From Allacma fusca (lineage: Eukaryota > Arthropoda > Collembola > Symphypleona > Sminthuridae): a DNA stretch of 64,000 nucleotides. The position numbers and the translations under genes were made by a program. Location of the stretch: assembly GCA_947179485.1 (NCBI GenBank), contig OX359246.1, forward strand, positions 24,800,001-24,864,000, read 5' to 3'. Positions 27,575-38,946 of this stretch are shown piece by piece. Position 1 is the stretch's first letter. The number at the start of each line of letters is the position of its first letter. The notes under the pieces were generated by a model, which did not search any database, had not been told where the DNA came from, and worked only from the letters and a program-made list of their open reading frames with translations.

Positions 27575-27613
27575 ATTCCAATTCTGATTCCGATTCGAAT
27601 GACCAGCCCTGTT
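27575..27613. mobile_element. End fragment of an ATTCCGATTCC-type hAT MITE
   Basis: ATTCCAATTCTGATTCCGA followed by CAGCCCTG closely resembles the right end of the complete element at 31758-32537. It lies exactly between the broken BEL/Pao element and the cassette-linked spacer. Confidence 0.5.
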
Positions 27614-28015
27614 TCTGTGACAACGTTATTTCCAAGAGGGAATTACTGACGAGTCCCAAAGCTTGAGGTTACCCAAATTTTTAAAACAGTTGAACACCTT
27701 TTCCAATTATACCGTTAAAAAGGGCTCCTGCTCCAGGAGAAAAAACAGGATGGGGGAGAAAATTTAATGAAATTTACAAGGGAATTTAGAATGTCAAGCA
27801 TACTAAGTGATAATTTAGAGTTTGAAATATTTCGTAATTTAATATTTGATACACGTTTAAAAGCGAAATGACTGCAAGTGACTACTTAAAACTATGCTCT
27901 TTTTGGTGCTACGTAGCTAAATTACGAGAACTATACTTTAATTTAACTGATTAATTTATATAAGGAAAACAACAAAAACAAAAGAATGTAAAATGACCAA
28001 TTATCGACCTGAATA
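27614..28015. repeat. Inter-cassette spacer, duplicated at 45808-46165
   Basis: Starting at GTGACAACGTTATTTCC, this sequence matches the spacer after cassette B. It contains no gene. The homology resumes at 28388 after a MITE. Confidence 0.65.
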
Positions 28016-28387
28016 AAGGACACCGCACCTCTATCATTACACCGTTTAGATTATGAAACCGGTATCGACGCTCTTTGACCTCTTGAGGTCAGTATCTTGG
28101 AGTTTTGAAGTCATATCTCGCTGAAATATTTTTGGACGTTATTCAATTTTTATTCTTGCCATTTTTGAAGTTATATTGCTAATTTTTACTGTTTTTATTT
28201 TTTGGTACCCCATGAGCCCCCCCCTCATTTTTTGCTAACTTTGACCCGAGATATCTCCGAATCCCGTCGTCAGATATTTTCGGGGCAATTATCAAAAATG
28301 ATCTACGCATCAATGCGCACCCTGCAGTCATTGTTTCGTTGAAATCGAACAGAGGACATTTTATCGTAAGGATTGTGCGGTGTCCTT
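28016..28387. mobile_element. TA-flanked MITE (Tc1/mariner-like)
   Basis: A 372-bp element with 13-bp inverted repeats AAGGACACCGCAC, flanked by TA on both sides. The homologous spacer near 46175 lacks it, which confirms an insertion. It is non-coding. Confidence 0.75.
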
Positions 28388-28933
28388 TATCCTTTAATAA
28401 TTTTATTTTGAGAGTCTCTTCTTTAAATGCTTCGCGAACTCAGAAAGATTCAGATTTACAAAGTAATGATTATGGTTAGAATTTTTAGATTTGTTTTGTA
28501 GTGTATCTGTTTATCATTGTATTGATTACTTATGTCATGCAGTGCTGGCTTCAAACGGAAAGTTGAATCCACTCTTTTTTAGTTGCTTTTTCGCACCACG
28601 AGATTTCCATCGATGCCTTTAGGCACACGCGGAGATGACTGATTTAGGCTTAGCAGGATCTGAGAATAGAGCCCTAATCAAGGGGAAGTATTTCGTTCTC
28701 TCCCCAATCAACCTCTACCTAAAACCAACTTTATGATCAGAGCTTGGATACTTTGAAAGTCGACAATCTCAAGTTACAATGTGCTCTATAAACGAGTGGA
28801 TCCCTTAGGCATACAATTTTGATTTCATAAAGGGATAGTAGTAGTAAATAGGGTTTTATTGATTTGGGTATGAGCCCCTTCAATATTGTGAAAGTCGAGA
28901 TGCGTGAGGGAATAATGCGGCGAGGTCCGGAGA
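28388..28933. repeat. Inter-cassette spacer, continued
   Basis: The part to about 28640 matches 46190-46425, ending near ATGACTGATTTAG. The rest is unmatched spacer without a gene. Confidence 0.55.
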
Positions 28934-29422
28934 TAGTGTTTCTGAACGGTCCAAAAACATGGACTCGAATCGACTCGTTTTCCCGAACCGAAAAAAATCC
29001 CTTTTCTGTTCCCGAAACCGGAACCGATATGTTCGAGTCCGGGACATTTTTGCCTTCCCGGAACCGATCCGGAAAACAAAATCGGTTCCCGGACCGGTTC
29101 CGGTTCCTTCCCGAACCGGTAGAAAATGCATAGGATTCATTTTCATGGAAGTCAAAATTGTGTCGCGGTTTCAAATGATAGCTGACAAATGCTTAACAAA
29201 TGAATGTTTCACGTTTTCATCCAAAAAGGTAGCTTTAACAAACCCTTCCCGAAAACTTTCGGTTTTGATTATTGTTCCCGAAACCGGACCGAATGTAACG
29301 GTTCTTTAAACCGTTGACCCGAAACCGGACCGAAATTGAACGGTTCTTTAAATCATTGACCCGAAACCGAACCGAAACCGAACCGGAACCTCGGGAATTC
29401 CCGATACCGAACAGAAACACTA
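28934..29422. mobile_element. hAT-like MITE with CCGAACCGG codeword repeats
   Basis: Terminal inverted repeats TAGTGTTTCTG are flanked by a perfect 8-bp target duplication TCCGGAGA (28926-28933 and 29423-29430). The interior is packed with CCGAAC and CCGGTTC words. Open frames across it are a by-product of these repeats. Confidence 0.85.
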
Positions 29423-29430
29423 TCCGGAGA

Positions 29431-29958
29431 TGAGTAGGGGGTATAATTAATAACTTTTATTAAAAGAAATGTTGGACGTAGGTAGAAGTTAACACAAGTA
29501 ATATAATAGGATAATAATTAGGAGTTGATCTCCAACAATAATAACGCGTAATTAGTAAATGTAACGAGTGATATGTCCTCCATGGGGCTCCAATGTAGAG
29601 AGCGTTGTTAAGTAAATTAAAAGGTGTAGATGATTTCAAGATGTTTTTGCATCGTTTCCGACAAATATATATCGGAAAAACAAACATGGTGAAATAAAAT
29701 CAATGGTCTTATTAAATACACATACATACGCAATCCAAAAATTAACCATATATTGTTACAATTGGAAGGGGTTACGTAGCTCAGCGTTTATAAAATAACA
29801 GTTTCGTAAAGGGGATAACTTTAGTAATAGAAGTAGTAATAGTAGTAGTTGTTGTAACAGTAGTATTGCAAGTCAATGTGAGAGTAAATCGGGAACGTCT
29901 TCTCAAGGGTAAATACAAGATCATAATGATACTATTTATTATGAGAAGTAATCTTGAG
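29431..29958. repeat. Inter-cassette spacer with a TAGTAG-type simple repeat
   Basis: The stretch 29565-29695 (GTGATATGTCCTCC, ATATATATCGGAAA) matches 47545-47685. An AGT-rich simple repeat lies at about 29820-29870. No gene is seen. Confidence 0.55.
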
Positions 29959-30354
29959 TAAGGGTTCATTCTTTAATTACGTCATCAAACCCGAATTTCT
30001 GACTCCCCCCGCCCCCATGGTAAAAAGTCATCATTGAACGTCATTTGGTCCTTCCCCCGCCCCCCCCTCTGTATTACGTAAGCATTTGACATACGTACAT
30101 ATTGTATGCATGAGTACGTACACCCTCACTTGAAAATAATACATACATACCAAGCACTTTCAGGGTTCCTAAAGTAATCCTTGGTCGCTGCTTGAGCAGC
30201 CAGAATCCAAACCTACAATTTAAGTCGGATTTCAGTAGGAATGAGTCTGCTGCGCTTTGAGGACCAGGACTGAGAGCGTATTTTGAACACGCCATTTCAA
30301 AATCAAAACTTTTCTTTGAAGGGAGCATTGAGTACCGGAAAGTTCCACGAAACA

Positions 30355-31438
30355 ATGGATAAATTAAAGGTGAGGAAATATGTTTCAGTAAATATTTGCA
30401 CAATTAATAATCATTAAAAAATGTTGAGTTTCCACACAAATTGCAGAAATCAATCAATAGTGCTCTGACTCAAGGTTCTGGCTCCTATTGATTGTTTCTC
30501 ACATTTTTTTGCAGCAAAGCATGTTGGACTGGGCTTCTGGAACAGATCCTAAGGAACGGATTCGGTTCATAGCTCAGCTAATGACAACAGTGGAAACGGA
30601 AAGAGAAGCCAAGGCAGTGATGAATGCGGCTGCACGCATAAAACGAAGACAAAGGAAACGGAAATATCAAGAGGAAGAAGAGAAGGAAGCTAAGAAGAAG
30701 AAGTTGACCCTCACGGAGCCAGCGCCATGTGAGCCAGAGCACGTGAGGATTCAGCCTTGGTGGAAGCGATTTGATCGCTCAGATGTTGTAGCCATTGACA
30801 CTGAGTACGTGGAAAGGAAGAAATTCGACCCCAATACAAATAAATATTTGAATCAACGAACTGGGGAGTTCGTTGCTGGAAGTGTCGCAGTCGTGGATTC
30901 AAACGGGAGATGCTTGTTGAACAAATGTGTTAAACACCCAAAGTGGAGTTTTTTTGTCGACAAGCATACAAAACGAGCAAACGGGTTTGAACCACATTCG
31001 CTGATGAATGGTGAAGATTTCATGAAAATTGAGGAGGAAGTTGCTGCTTTACTCGAAGACAAACTAGTTATTGTATGCGGCGGGAACTTCATTGACTTCA
31101 CTTGCTTGGGATTGGAGCCAGGAAACTACGAGAAGTTTAATCTCCATCAATTTTTTTACCGCACGTTCTACAGTTCAAGGGGCAAAGTGGACCTCAAAGA
31201 CATAGGATTGCGAAGCTTAGTATTCCAGTTCTATAAAATTGATATTCAAGATTCTGCTCATTCAGCATTAACTGACGCAACTTATACGATGAAGATTTTT
31301 ATGGACCATTACGTGAAGTTGAAGACAGAGAATGTGGAAGACCCTTTCGATCGGAAAAGATGTCATACAATTTTTAATGATTTCGAACAATTGAATGACA
31401 AAACCAAGGAAACCTTGAAAAGTAAGTATAAGGTCTGA
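30355..31438 (+). CDS. Transposon-encoded DEDDh 3'-5' exonuclease
   Basis: Two exons join in phase, 30355-30369 (MDKLK) and 30515-31438, giving 312 aa. Residues 46-75 are strongly charged (KRRQRKRK, EEEEKEAKKKK), a likely nuclear signal. The nuclease domain has D100 and E102 in VVAIDTEYVE (ExoI), D199 in NFIDFTCLGL (ExoII) and H254/D259 in AHSALTDAT (ExoIII), the complete DEDDh set seen in ISG20/REX4-type enzymes that degrade RNA or DNA from the 3' end. A bipartite repeat motif lies in its intron. Its place inside a TIR element and convergent to the transposase suggests a role in the element's mobility or in countering host RNA, which is inference. Confidence 0.82.
30462..30484 (+). repeat. 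Bipartite motif, copy 1
   Basis: GCTCTGACTC, 3-bp spacer, GTTCTGGCTC. It lies in the intron of the exonuclease gene. Confidence 0.85.
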
Positions 31439-31641
31439 AGGTCTATGAATTTGTAATTCAGTTTGTAACGTAGTTTGAATGTTTTTTATGTTAACTATTT
31501 TGGATACATTTGTTAATAATAGTAATAAAAGCAAAAAATGAGTCACTTTTTGATTCAAATGTATTGAACAATCAAAATTTACCTTCTCCATTGGCATCCA
31601 ATATTTATTAATAACAATCTTGTAATAAAATATACCGTAGT

Positions 31642-31665
31642 GCACTGACTCAAAGGTACTGGCTC
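31642..31665 (+). repeat. Bipartite motif, copy 2
   Basis: GCACTGACTC, 4-bp spacer, GTACTGGCTC. It lies about 200 bp after the exonuclease stop. Confidence 0.88.
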
Positions 31666-31757
31666 CTACACTTAGATTTTACAAATAAACATTGAAAATA
31701 CACGTTCAAATATGATAGATTTAAATGTAATTATCGGCCAAGCATTACCATATAAAC

Positions 31758-32537
31758 CAGGGATGAAATATCGGAAAAATAAAAATTTCGATTCCAATTG
31801 CAATACCTGCTTAAATTTAATTTCAATTTAGATTTTGATTCTGATGTATCCAAATTATTAATGTTGAATTACGATTCCAATTAACTTAAATACTTTTAAC
31901 TAATTCCGATTCCTATTCCGATTCTATGCATGTAACCTATAATTTATTATTATTTTTGTCATTATTAAGTCATTGGACCACATCATTTAAACTTTGTTTA
32001 CTCTAACAAACAACACATTTTGCAGGGATTCCTCCGGTAGTCGACCTGGGTTATAGTTTTAAATTAAACGTAATACAGAGAAACGTTTCCACAGTAACTT
32101 CAAGTTACTGGAATACTCAAGATTATAGATATTATACTTGCTGGAGAATTTCAGAAAATTTTGAATCATTCCACCACTTGAACAAATTAATTTATTTGTC
32201 CCTTGTGCGATCCATAGTTGTTCCACAAACTACGTTGGAACATGTCTATCATTTTTTGTATTTCTAAATTTCTATTATAGTCGTACTAATCATAACCAAA
32301 TGATTCTGCCGTTCTTTCCGTTTTTATTACTACGATAAAGAACTATTTGTGAAAAAACTATGTAGAAGTGTAAAAGGCAAAGTTACTGTATAAAAGGTAA
32401 AGGGCTCTTTATGGCTGTATAAAATTGGAATCGAAATTCTTTGGAATAGCATTACATTCTAATACCAATACCGATACTTAAAGTTTCATATTCTTTTTCG
32501 ATTCCAATTCCAATTCTGATTCCAATTTTCAACCCTG
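31758..32537. mobile_element. hAT-like MITE with GATTCCAATTCC codeword repeats
   Basis: Ends CAGGGATGAAA and the complement of the right end, CAGGGTTGAAAA, are flanked by ATATAAAC and ATATAAAT (8 bp, one mismatch; 31750-31757 and 32538-32545). Both subterminal parts consist of degenerate ATTCCGATTCCAATT words. It landed between the convergent genes of the larger transposon and left both intact. Confidence 0.82.
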
Positions 32538-32661
32538 ATATAAATGAATACACAAGCACTGGTGCTTATCATACATGTAAAGGAAGCAAAAAGTAAAACC
32601 AAACAAACGTAACACTTGCAAAGGCTAGATCCAGCTTTTCTGATTTTGGAGATAAAATAGT

Positions 32662-32685
32662 GCGCTGACTCATTGGTACTGGCTC
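32662..32685 (+). repeat. Bipartite motif, copy 3
   Basis: GCGCTGACTC, 4-bp spacer, GTACTGGCTC. The transposase stop codon (minus strand, 32670-32672) lies within it. Confidence 0.88.
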
Positions 32686-35354
32686 CTATTTCCAGGAATT
32701 TCTTCTGTAACAGCGGCTGTGTCAACCACAAAAGCTGGTGCAACCCAGTTTCGAAGATTGCTTATAATATGGCAGCTCTGCTCTTCATTTTCCTTCGGTG
32801 AATCCCGATTCGCTGATAAAACGACGATGCATTTTCCAGGTCTATGGACACGCTTATGAAAGTTTGCTGCTGCTGCTGAAGGGAAGAAGATCTCACAGCT
32901 TTTACAATACTTCGCAGCCAGGTTTGACTGCTCCGATGGGCAGTAAACATCGTAGGGAAGCTTCGGAAACAATTCGGACTTGGGAGCCAAGTGCTTTAAA
33001 GAGAGCTGAGACAAAAGGTCACCAAAAAAGTGCAATTTATTTGTGTCGTTAGGATCGGCTGCCTCTAATCCCTTGTCTGATCGCTTGAAGAGTATTGGAG
33101 TGGGAAAGAACCTCCCGCCTAGTACTTCATCAATGTTGCTTCTCTTAGGACTACAACAGTGCTTGTTGTCACATTTAGAAATCTGAAGAAAATATTTTGA
33201 CTGGCGTACATGAGAAGATTTCCATTCCTCATCCCGCGAGTCAGAACCATTTGAGTCAGTACCCGGAATGTGAGGGGGAATATATTCAGAAGTTACGGAA
33301 TACCCGTCAATTACTGATTCACTCCAAACTTCAGCCAAGGCTTCACCAGCCTTCTGAAAGTTACGGATCTCTAAATCCTTATCAATAGTCTTTCCGTTGC
33401 TGTCTAAATGCTTACCACATGTTTCATAATCCAAAATAATTCCAGCCAAATCTCTAGATAATGGCGCCATTCGACGTTCAACTGGGTTTGATGCTGCAGA
33501 GAAAAATGGTAAGAGTTAACGCATTGTTTGAGCTTGATGGCGTATAGTTATATTGTAGTATTGAAACGGCGTAAGATACATACCTGAATGATGTGGAGCA
33601 TACGTTACGCAAAAAATTGCATCGAAGTTGTATTTTTGGAACTTCGCTTTCGTAGCGGCCAGAGTCTTTGGAAATCGGGGATTTTCATCTGGTCCGCCAT
33701 CAACAAGTAGAATTAAAATGGGTTTCATTGCGCTGTCTTCGTTGAACAAAATGTCTGTGAAACTTTCTAGCTCCGTTAATCTGCTAAAGTCAATACTATG
33801 TGATTCAGCGGTAGATTTGTCGTGCTTCCCGCTTCGCACAGCGATGTATGTTGGACCGCTATAAGATATCATGCATTGACTCAAGGTACTGGCTCTGATT
33901 TTTTTTTGTATGACATCAAAACAAAATGAAAGAGAAATCACCTGTAGCTTAGCTCCCCAGCATCCGTAAAGTCCATCGCAGCATATACAGATGGGATGAG
34001 CCGATGCCTACTCCCTACAACCCAATCGTGATCCGGAAGCTTGACCTTGTATTCTAAATGCATTAGGATTGGAGACTGCAGCTTTGTTGCAGCAAGTCCT
34101 AAAGGAACACGACTTTTGTCATCTTGGCTAATCACTGCAACAGCCTTGCTCCCCATCAGTGCTGCTAAATTCTTTACGTGTTTTACAGTTGTTGCTGCAA
34201 AGTGGGCGTCTTCATGTGTCTTCCTCATGTCGTTTTGAGCCCGAGCCAGTTTGACAGGAACGGTTTTCACATGTTTCTTCCCGTCCAGATTGTGAATATT
34301 TGCAGGCAACAGCCGATAATATACAGCCGAGCGAGACAAGCTAAATCCTACAAATATTAAACAACTTTAGCTAACTTAGCAGAGCCAGAACCTTTGAGTC
34401 AGTGCATGCAGACCTGGGGTTCTTCCAAAATTATCAACAATTTAAGAGTTACCTCGAAGTATCAATTGCTGACGGAGATCATCTAGCGTTCGGCACATTC
34501 GGATACTTTCGGTACTCCTCCGTTCATCAGCTAATCCGTTCTGTATAGCTATCTCTGAAATAGTCTTTAGTAGCAAAGGCTGATCTTCCTCAAGCCGTGG
34601 TCTTCCTGCACTCATTTTTACTTTGACTTGAAGCTTGCTGGATATAGTTGGATCGGAATGAATTAGTAACTTTACCTTTCTTTCATGTATTCGGAACTTG
34701 GATGCTGCTGCTTCGTTCGCCCGTAACCTTTTTAGTTTCTTCTCGTGTTCCAATTTTAGTCTCTGGAGGGTTTTCAGATTCGAATCATTTGAGTGCAATA
34801 GATGATTTTCCTGTATCTCAAGTATTTCAGCATTCAGCTTGCTTATTTCGGACTCACATTTCTCCTGAGCAGGCTTCTTTCGCTTTCGCCGAGATATGTA
34901 GGAATTATCTTGATGATATTCATCTGAAGCGTCTTCATCACTTGACGCACTGGCGAATTCAGCATCGACATGCACTGACTCTGTTGGTACTGGCTCCGTC
35001 GATGCTGAAGTTTCCGCATTAGATCCCATCTTTTCCAGCTGTTTTGCAAACGCATTTGCAAGAGGTGTTTCAACCCGCTTGTTTGCCCAGATCAGTTGTG
35101 TAATTTTTGCTCTAATTGCAGGAGGATCCTTTTTATTTGCTTTAAAAAATGCAGCTGCATTTTTCTGCAGATCTAATGCGTCAAAAGAAAATTCGAATCT
35201 TTCAGTTTGTAATGTCGACAGTAAATAACAAATGTTGGTCATTAATGTAATGAATTATTCGTTAGACGGTACCTTTCTTAGTTTTCCCTGTGCGTTTTTG
35301 GCTATTTAACCAGTGTTTTTGCAACTGAATCCACAAGTCTTCATTTGTACTCAT
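32670..35354 (-). CDS. DDE-like transposase with C2H2 finger
   Basis: Five exons join in phase: 35354-35273, 35172-34453, 34347-33942, 33894-33584 and 33493-32670, giving 780 aa with no break. An acidic then basic coiled-coil region (about 120-220, with SRRKRKKP) precedes AGRPRLEEDQPLLL. The core has AVISQDDKSRVPLG (D343/D344), IAVRSGKH, LVDGGPDENPRFP (D468) and PVERRMAPLSRDLAG (E512), my candidates for the DDE triad. Near the C terminus is one classical C2H2 finger, C703-x2-C706-x12-H719-x3-H723. Similar uncharacterised proteins occur in many animals and fungi as far as I recall; I cannot name the superfamily. The stop codon falls inside one of the element's repeated motifs. Confidence 0.82.
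33873..33895 (+). repeat. Bipartite motif, copy 4
   Basis: GCATTGACTC, 3-bp spacer, GTACTGGCTC. It spans the 3' splice junction before transposase exon 4, so it is translated as part of RASTLSQCM. Confidence 0.85.
34382..34405 (-). repeat. Bipartite motif, copy 5 (opposite orientation)
   Basis: On the minus strand: GCACTGACTC, 4-bp spacer, GTTCTGGCTC. It lies in transposase intron 2. Confidence 0.85.
34972..34996 (+). repeat. Bipartite motif, copy 6
   Basis: GCACTGACTC, 5-bp spacer, GTACTGGCTC. It lies inside transposase exon 2 and codes for EPVPTESVH. Confidence 0.85.
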
Positions 35355-35665
35355 GTTGAATGAATGAATATGAAGAATGCCAATAGAGTAAAAAAGAAAA
35401 GGTAGAGATAGAACGTTGCAGTCAAAGCATGCCAGTCGCTACCTTCCGCTATGCCAATTTTGGGGATAATGACATGAATGTTGAGATTTTAGCGTTAGAT
35501 GACAGGAAAAGATGATCACGGAGACCGGCAAGTTTTGATGATGTGCATGATTTAGTTTTATCATATTTCATGAAAACCGGGCCCCCACATATTTATGTCA
35601 TCATCATTTCTGCAAAAAACCCGCCCCCCCTGTTTTTGATGACGTAATTAAAGAATGAACCCTAA

Positions 35666-36807
35666 TGATATTCACAGTTACGCATCATGGCAAATCGTCT
35701 ATTAATAATATTCTAAAATTATTATAAAATAATAAGTTGTAGTTGATTCTTAATCTAAACATGAAGCGTTGTTGCTGTTCACAACAATATACTTCCATCA
35801 TGCTCATGAATACACATGCTTTGTATTCAAAAACATGCACATATAACATGGAAAATACGTTACAAATAAATGACCAATTATATTGCTTAAATATTGACGC
35901 TTTCGTTTTGGTTCATGAATGAAGGGGTGAGATTATTAAAATCTCACGCAATTGAAAAGACGAGCCATCTTTTCCAAGCCTTCCAGCGAAACATTATTCG
36001 GTAAATTCGGTGGTTTCACAACCTGAAAAGCGAACTACTGAGCCCTGTGTGTCCACGCTGTACAGGGGATATTTCTACGGATGATATCCTAGATATTGCA
36101 TGGTCGTGCCACCCGTCTATCAATCAATGTATTATTTGAATATTGGTTTCCTCTTCGTTTGCCCACGACTCGGTAAAGGGGAGGAGAGGTAACGGGCAAG
36201 AACCTTCATACGGGGAGGAAGGTGAAGCCAATCGCTATTATCGAGCAAAGCATGAAGTAGAATTAGTTAGTATTCTGGATTCGTAATGTTGCAAAAATTA
36301 AAAATGGGTACAAATAAACCAGATCCTTTCAATGTAATATTAAAACACGTTTGAGTATCATTGTATATATTTTTAAGGCGATCATACACATCAAATCACC
36401 TGATTTTCTTTAAATCAGATAATACAAATACGATTTCTACATTTTTTTCTACTATATTTTTTTAGAAAAGTACGAAAAAATCCTACAAATTGAAATAATG
36501 TTTTTAAAAATCAGTCGTATTAATACCAAGAACATCTAAAATAAAATACTATTTATTTGAATTTCTATGTAATTAATGTTATTCTGCAAAATAATTGTTG
36601 GAATTCAAAAACAGTAGGTAGTGTAGGGAATAAAACAGCAATTTATGTATCAAAAAATTAATAGTCGTATCGGAACAGTCTGATGACATGGTACAGATGA
36701 ACTTGCATTGAAAAATGTGTCTGCAGCACCAGGCGGCGGGTAATCGAAACCGCTGGGAGATTAATATCGCTGTATATACGATTTATCGGTTTTAATTGGG
36801 TAATTAA
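35666..36807. repeat. Inter-cassette spacer leading into cassette B
   Basis: The stretch 36058-36360 matches parts of 47690-47870 and 48715-48805. The stretch 36365-36640 matches 58380-58660 before cassette C. No gene is supported. Confidence 0.6.
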
Positions 36808-37317
36808 TTTTGAAGGCAGGAAAATTTTGCAGGTATTACACCTGCCGGCCACGTCGTGTAGACAAACTCATGCAAAATTCACCCACAGTTTGAGGACGGC
36901 TGATGAAATAAATGCGAGCGCAAAAATACCTACACTAAATTATAGCGCGGATTACTGAATATACTCCTGCTGCGATTAATAAAAGGCTTTCTGAAAGTTT
37001 TTGCTAGCCCTGGACGATTTGAAAACGATTTCAGAAAGTCCAACAGCTGGCTTTAATTTGTTCCTAGGGTGTAGATCCTTATTACTACTCCCTGTTGGAG
37101 AGGGTGGTTGTTCTTTGGAAGTACAGTACCAACAACACAATTATCTTCGTAATGGGGAGTCACGTAAATCGTTGTCGATACTTTCCAGGGCTACCAGGAA
37201 ATGAGCCTCCCAATGTTTGATATATGGCTACCTCCAAAAATCCGAGAAAGTAAGCCGGAGTAGCTAATCAATTTCGAAACAAACGCTCACAGATTAGTGT
37301 CTCCCTTAGATCTGCAC

Positions 37318-38793
37318 TGGGGGTGAGTATCTCGTTGGTTTTAAAATTCTCGTTCTCGTTTCTGAAAAAAATACGAGAACGAGATATTTTAAGAACGAGA
37401 GTAGCGAGAGTAAACAACGCATGAGACAAACGAGACAGGGCAAAAACATGGTTTTTCTGTTGAAATATATGCAATTTATTTGCAGCCTGCACAAATTCTG
37501 GTGAAAGAACATATAAATTTATTTAATTTCACAAATCGGAACAATCCCAAGGCGCAAAATATTTATTTTTGGGTTTGGACTAGGGCTCCTCACAATTTCA
37601 AGTAGTAATTGCAACTATCAATTTCAATTACAATTTCAATTCAATTTCAATTGATGATAATCTGCAAGTTGTAAATTGAAGCCAATTTCAATTAAAAATG
37701 GCTTTTTAGTTGTTGATTCAATTTCAATTACAAATCACCTATCAATTTATTCTATTATAATTGGAAACTTCTACAATTTCAATTTCAAATAGCTGCGTTG
37801 CCAAAAATTGATAGTTGAAGTTGATAATTGACAACTAGTAAATGTTAAGGCAAGCATGCGCGCAAAGGCAGTAATGTGTAATCAAAGCACGGAGATTACT
37901 CAACGTCCCAAAGCAAATGCCACCTTAATGTGCTGCTTATTTCTTCTAATACAAAAGCAACGAAACACTGAAAAAGTAACTCCAATCCAAACCTAATGGG
38001 GAACCAACAATTACCGAATCTGAAAATCTGTTTGATATTTAAATGATTAGTTGTAAATACGATGCCAGGGGAAAATTCGAGCCATATCTTTCAGAGCATC
38101 ATACAAAATCGGCAGACCTGAAAATGATGTTCTAAGTTTGCAGTTGGAAGGTGAATGAGTTTAGTTTAATTTCATAACAAACAAATTGATCAGATGTAGC
38201 CAACACTATTTTCGTCGAATTTATTTTCATAACCAGTTTGTCTTTTGGTACACACGGGTAAGAATGAAAAAAAAACAATTTCAATTCAATTTCAATTCAA
38301 TTTAATCCCAATTACAAGTCAATTTCAACTTGCGCAAATTTTGAATGTTGTAATTGACAATTCAACTATTGACGCTGCTACTTGATTAATACAAATTAAT
38401 TATTTTTCTAGTATTTGATTAACAAATAATCAATTACAAATTAGCACTATAAATTGAATTGAAAATTCAATTTCAATTACAAATTCAATTTCAACTAGCT
38501 CAATAAATTGAGTTGTGAGGGGCCCTAGTTTGGACCTTAAAATGTGAAAAATGGAAGCCTTGAAAAGAATTAATGAAGACCTACCGCAATAAAAGCTAGC
38601 ACCAAGAACTGCAAAATGCCTTAATTGACAAAATGGTATAACAAAACACTCTATTTTTCAGTTTGATATGGGCTTCAGCAAGATTTAATTGCAAACAATA
38701 TTCTCGTTAAATAATGCGAGATGTGTCGTACTGTCTCGTTGATGAATAAAGAGCGAGATAAACGAGATTCTCGTCTCGTTATACTCCCCCCTA
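37318..38793. mobile_element. hAT-like MITE with ACGAGAT codeword repeats (outer element)
   Basis: Ends TGGGGGTGAGTAT and, in complement, TAGGGGGGAGTAT. It is flanked by ATCTGCAC (37310-37317) and ATCTGCAA (38794-38801), 8 bp with one mismatch, splitting the sulfatase pseudogene at a known point. CTCGTTCTCG and CGAGATAAACGAG words fill both ends. Another MITE is nested inside. Confidence 0.82.
37581..38527. mobile_element. hAT-like MITE with AATTTCAATT codeword repeats (inner element)
   Basis: Terminal repeats TAGGGCTCCTCACAA and, in complement, TAGGGCCCCTCACAA are flanked by a perfect 8-bp duplication GTTTGGAC (37573-37580 and 38528-38535). Long arrays of AATTTCAATT-like words occupy both subterminal parts. 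It is nested in the 37318-38793 element, so it is the younger. Confidence 0.9.
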
Positions 38794-38946
38794 ATCTGCA
38801 AGCAACGCTTCAGGATATCCTAGCAATATGTCAGCGGACACCTGGGAAAATAGAAATCAAGCCAATTCAAACAAAAAGGCGGGTCTGTTTTCTGAATTAT
38901 TCCAACAAATCGAACCTGTGAGTCAGCTCAGATCCCAGATCAGTAC

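Larger units (their letters stand above)
29962..35662. mobile_element. 5.7-kb autonomous DNA transposon: DDE-like transposase plus DEDDh exonuclease
   Basis: The two ends are perfect 28-bp inverted repeats beginning GGGTTCATTCTTTAATTAC, flanked by a TAA target duplication (29959-29961 and 35663-35665). Inside are two intact convergent genes and a nested hAT MITE between their 3' ends. Just inside both termini are C-rich tracts on the same strand (30006-30017 and 30054-30067; 35578-35588 and 35619-35629), so they are not part of the inverted repeat. The duplication and the GGG start resemble PIF/Harbinger, but the proteins do not. Academ elements pair a transposase with a different nuclease (XPG type) and should be compared. 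The superfamily is left open. Confidence 0.88.

Noticed and set aside
28737-29420. Several overlapping open frames on both strands
   Set aside because: They lie in the CCGAAC codeword arrays of a MITE; stop-poor repeats make open frames in every direction.
29962-35662. Assignment to PIF/Harbinger from the TAA duplication
   Set aside because: The transposase lacks motifs I associate with that superfamily, and a 3-bp duplication alone is not decisive.
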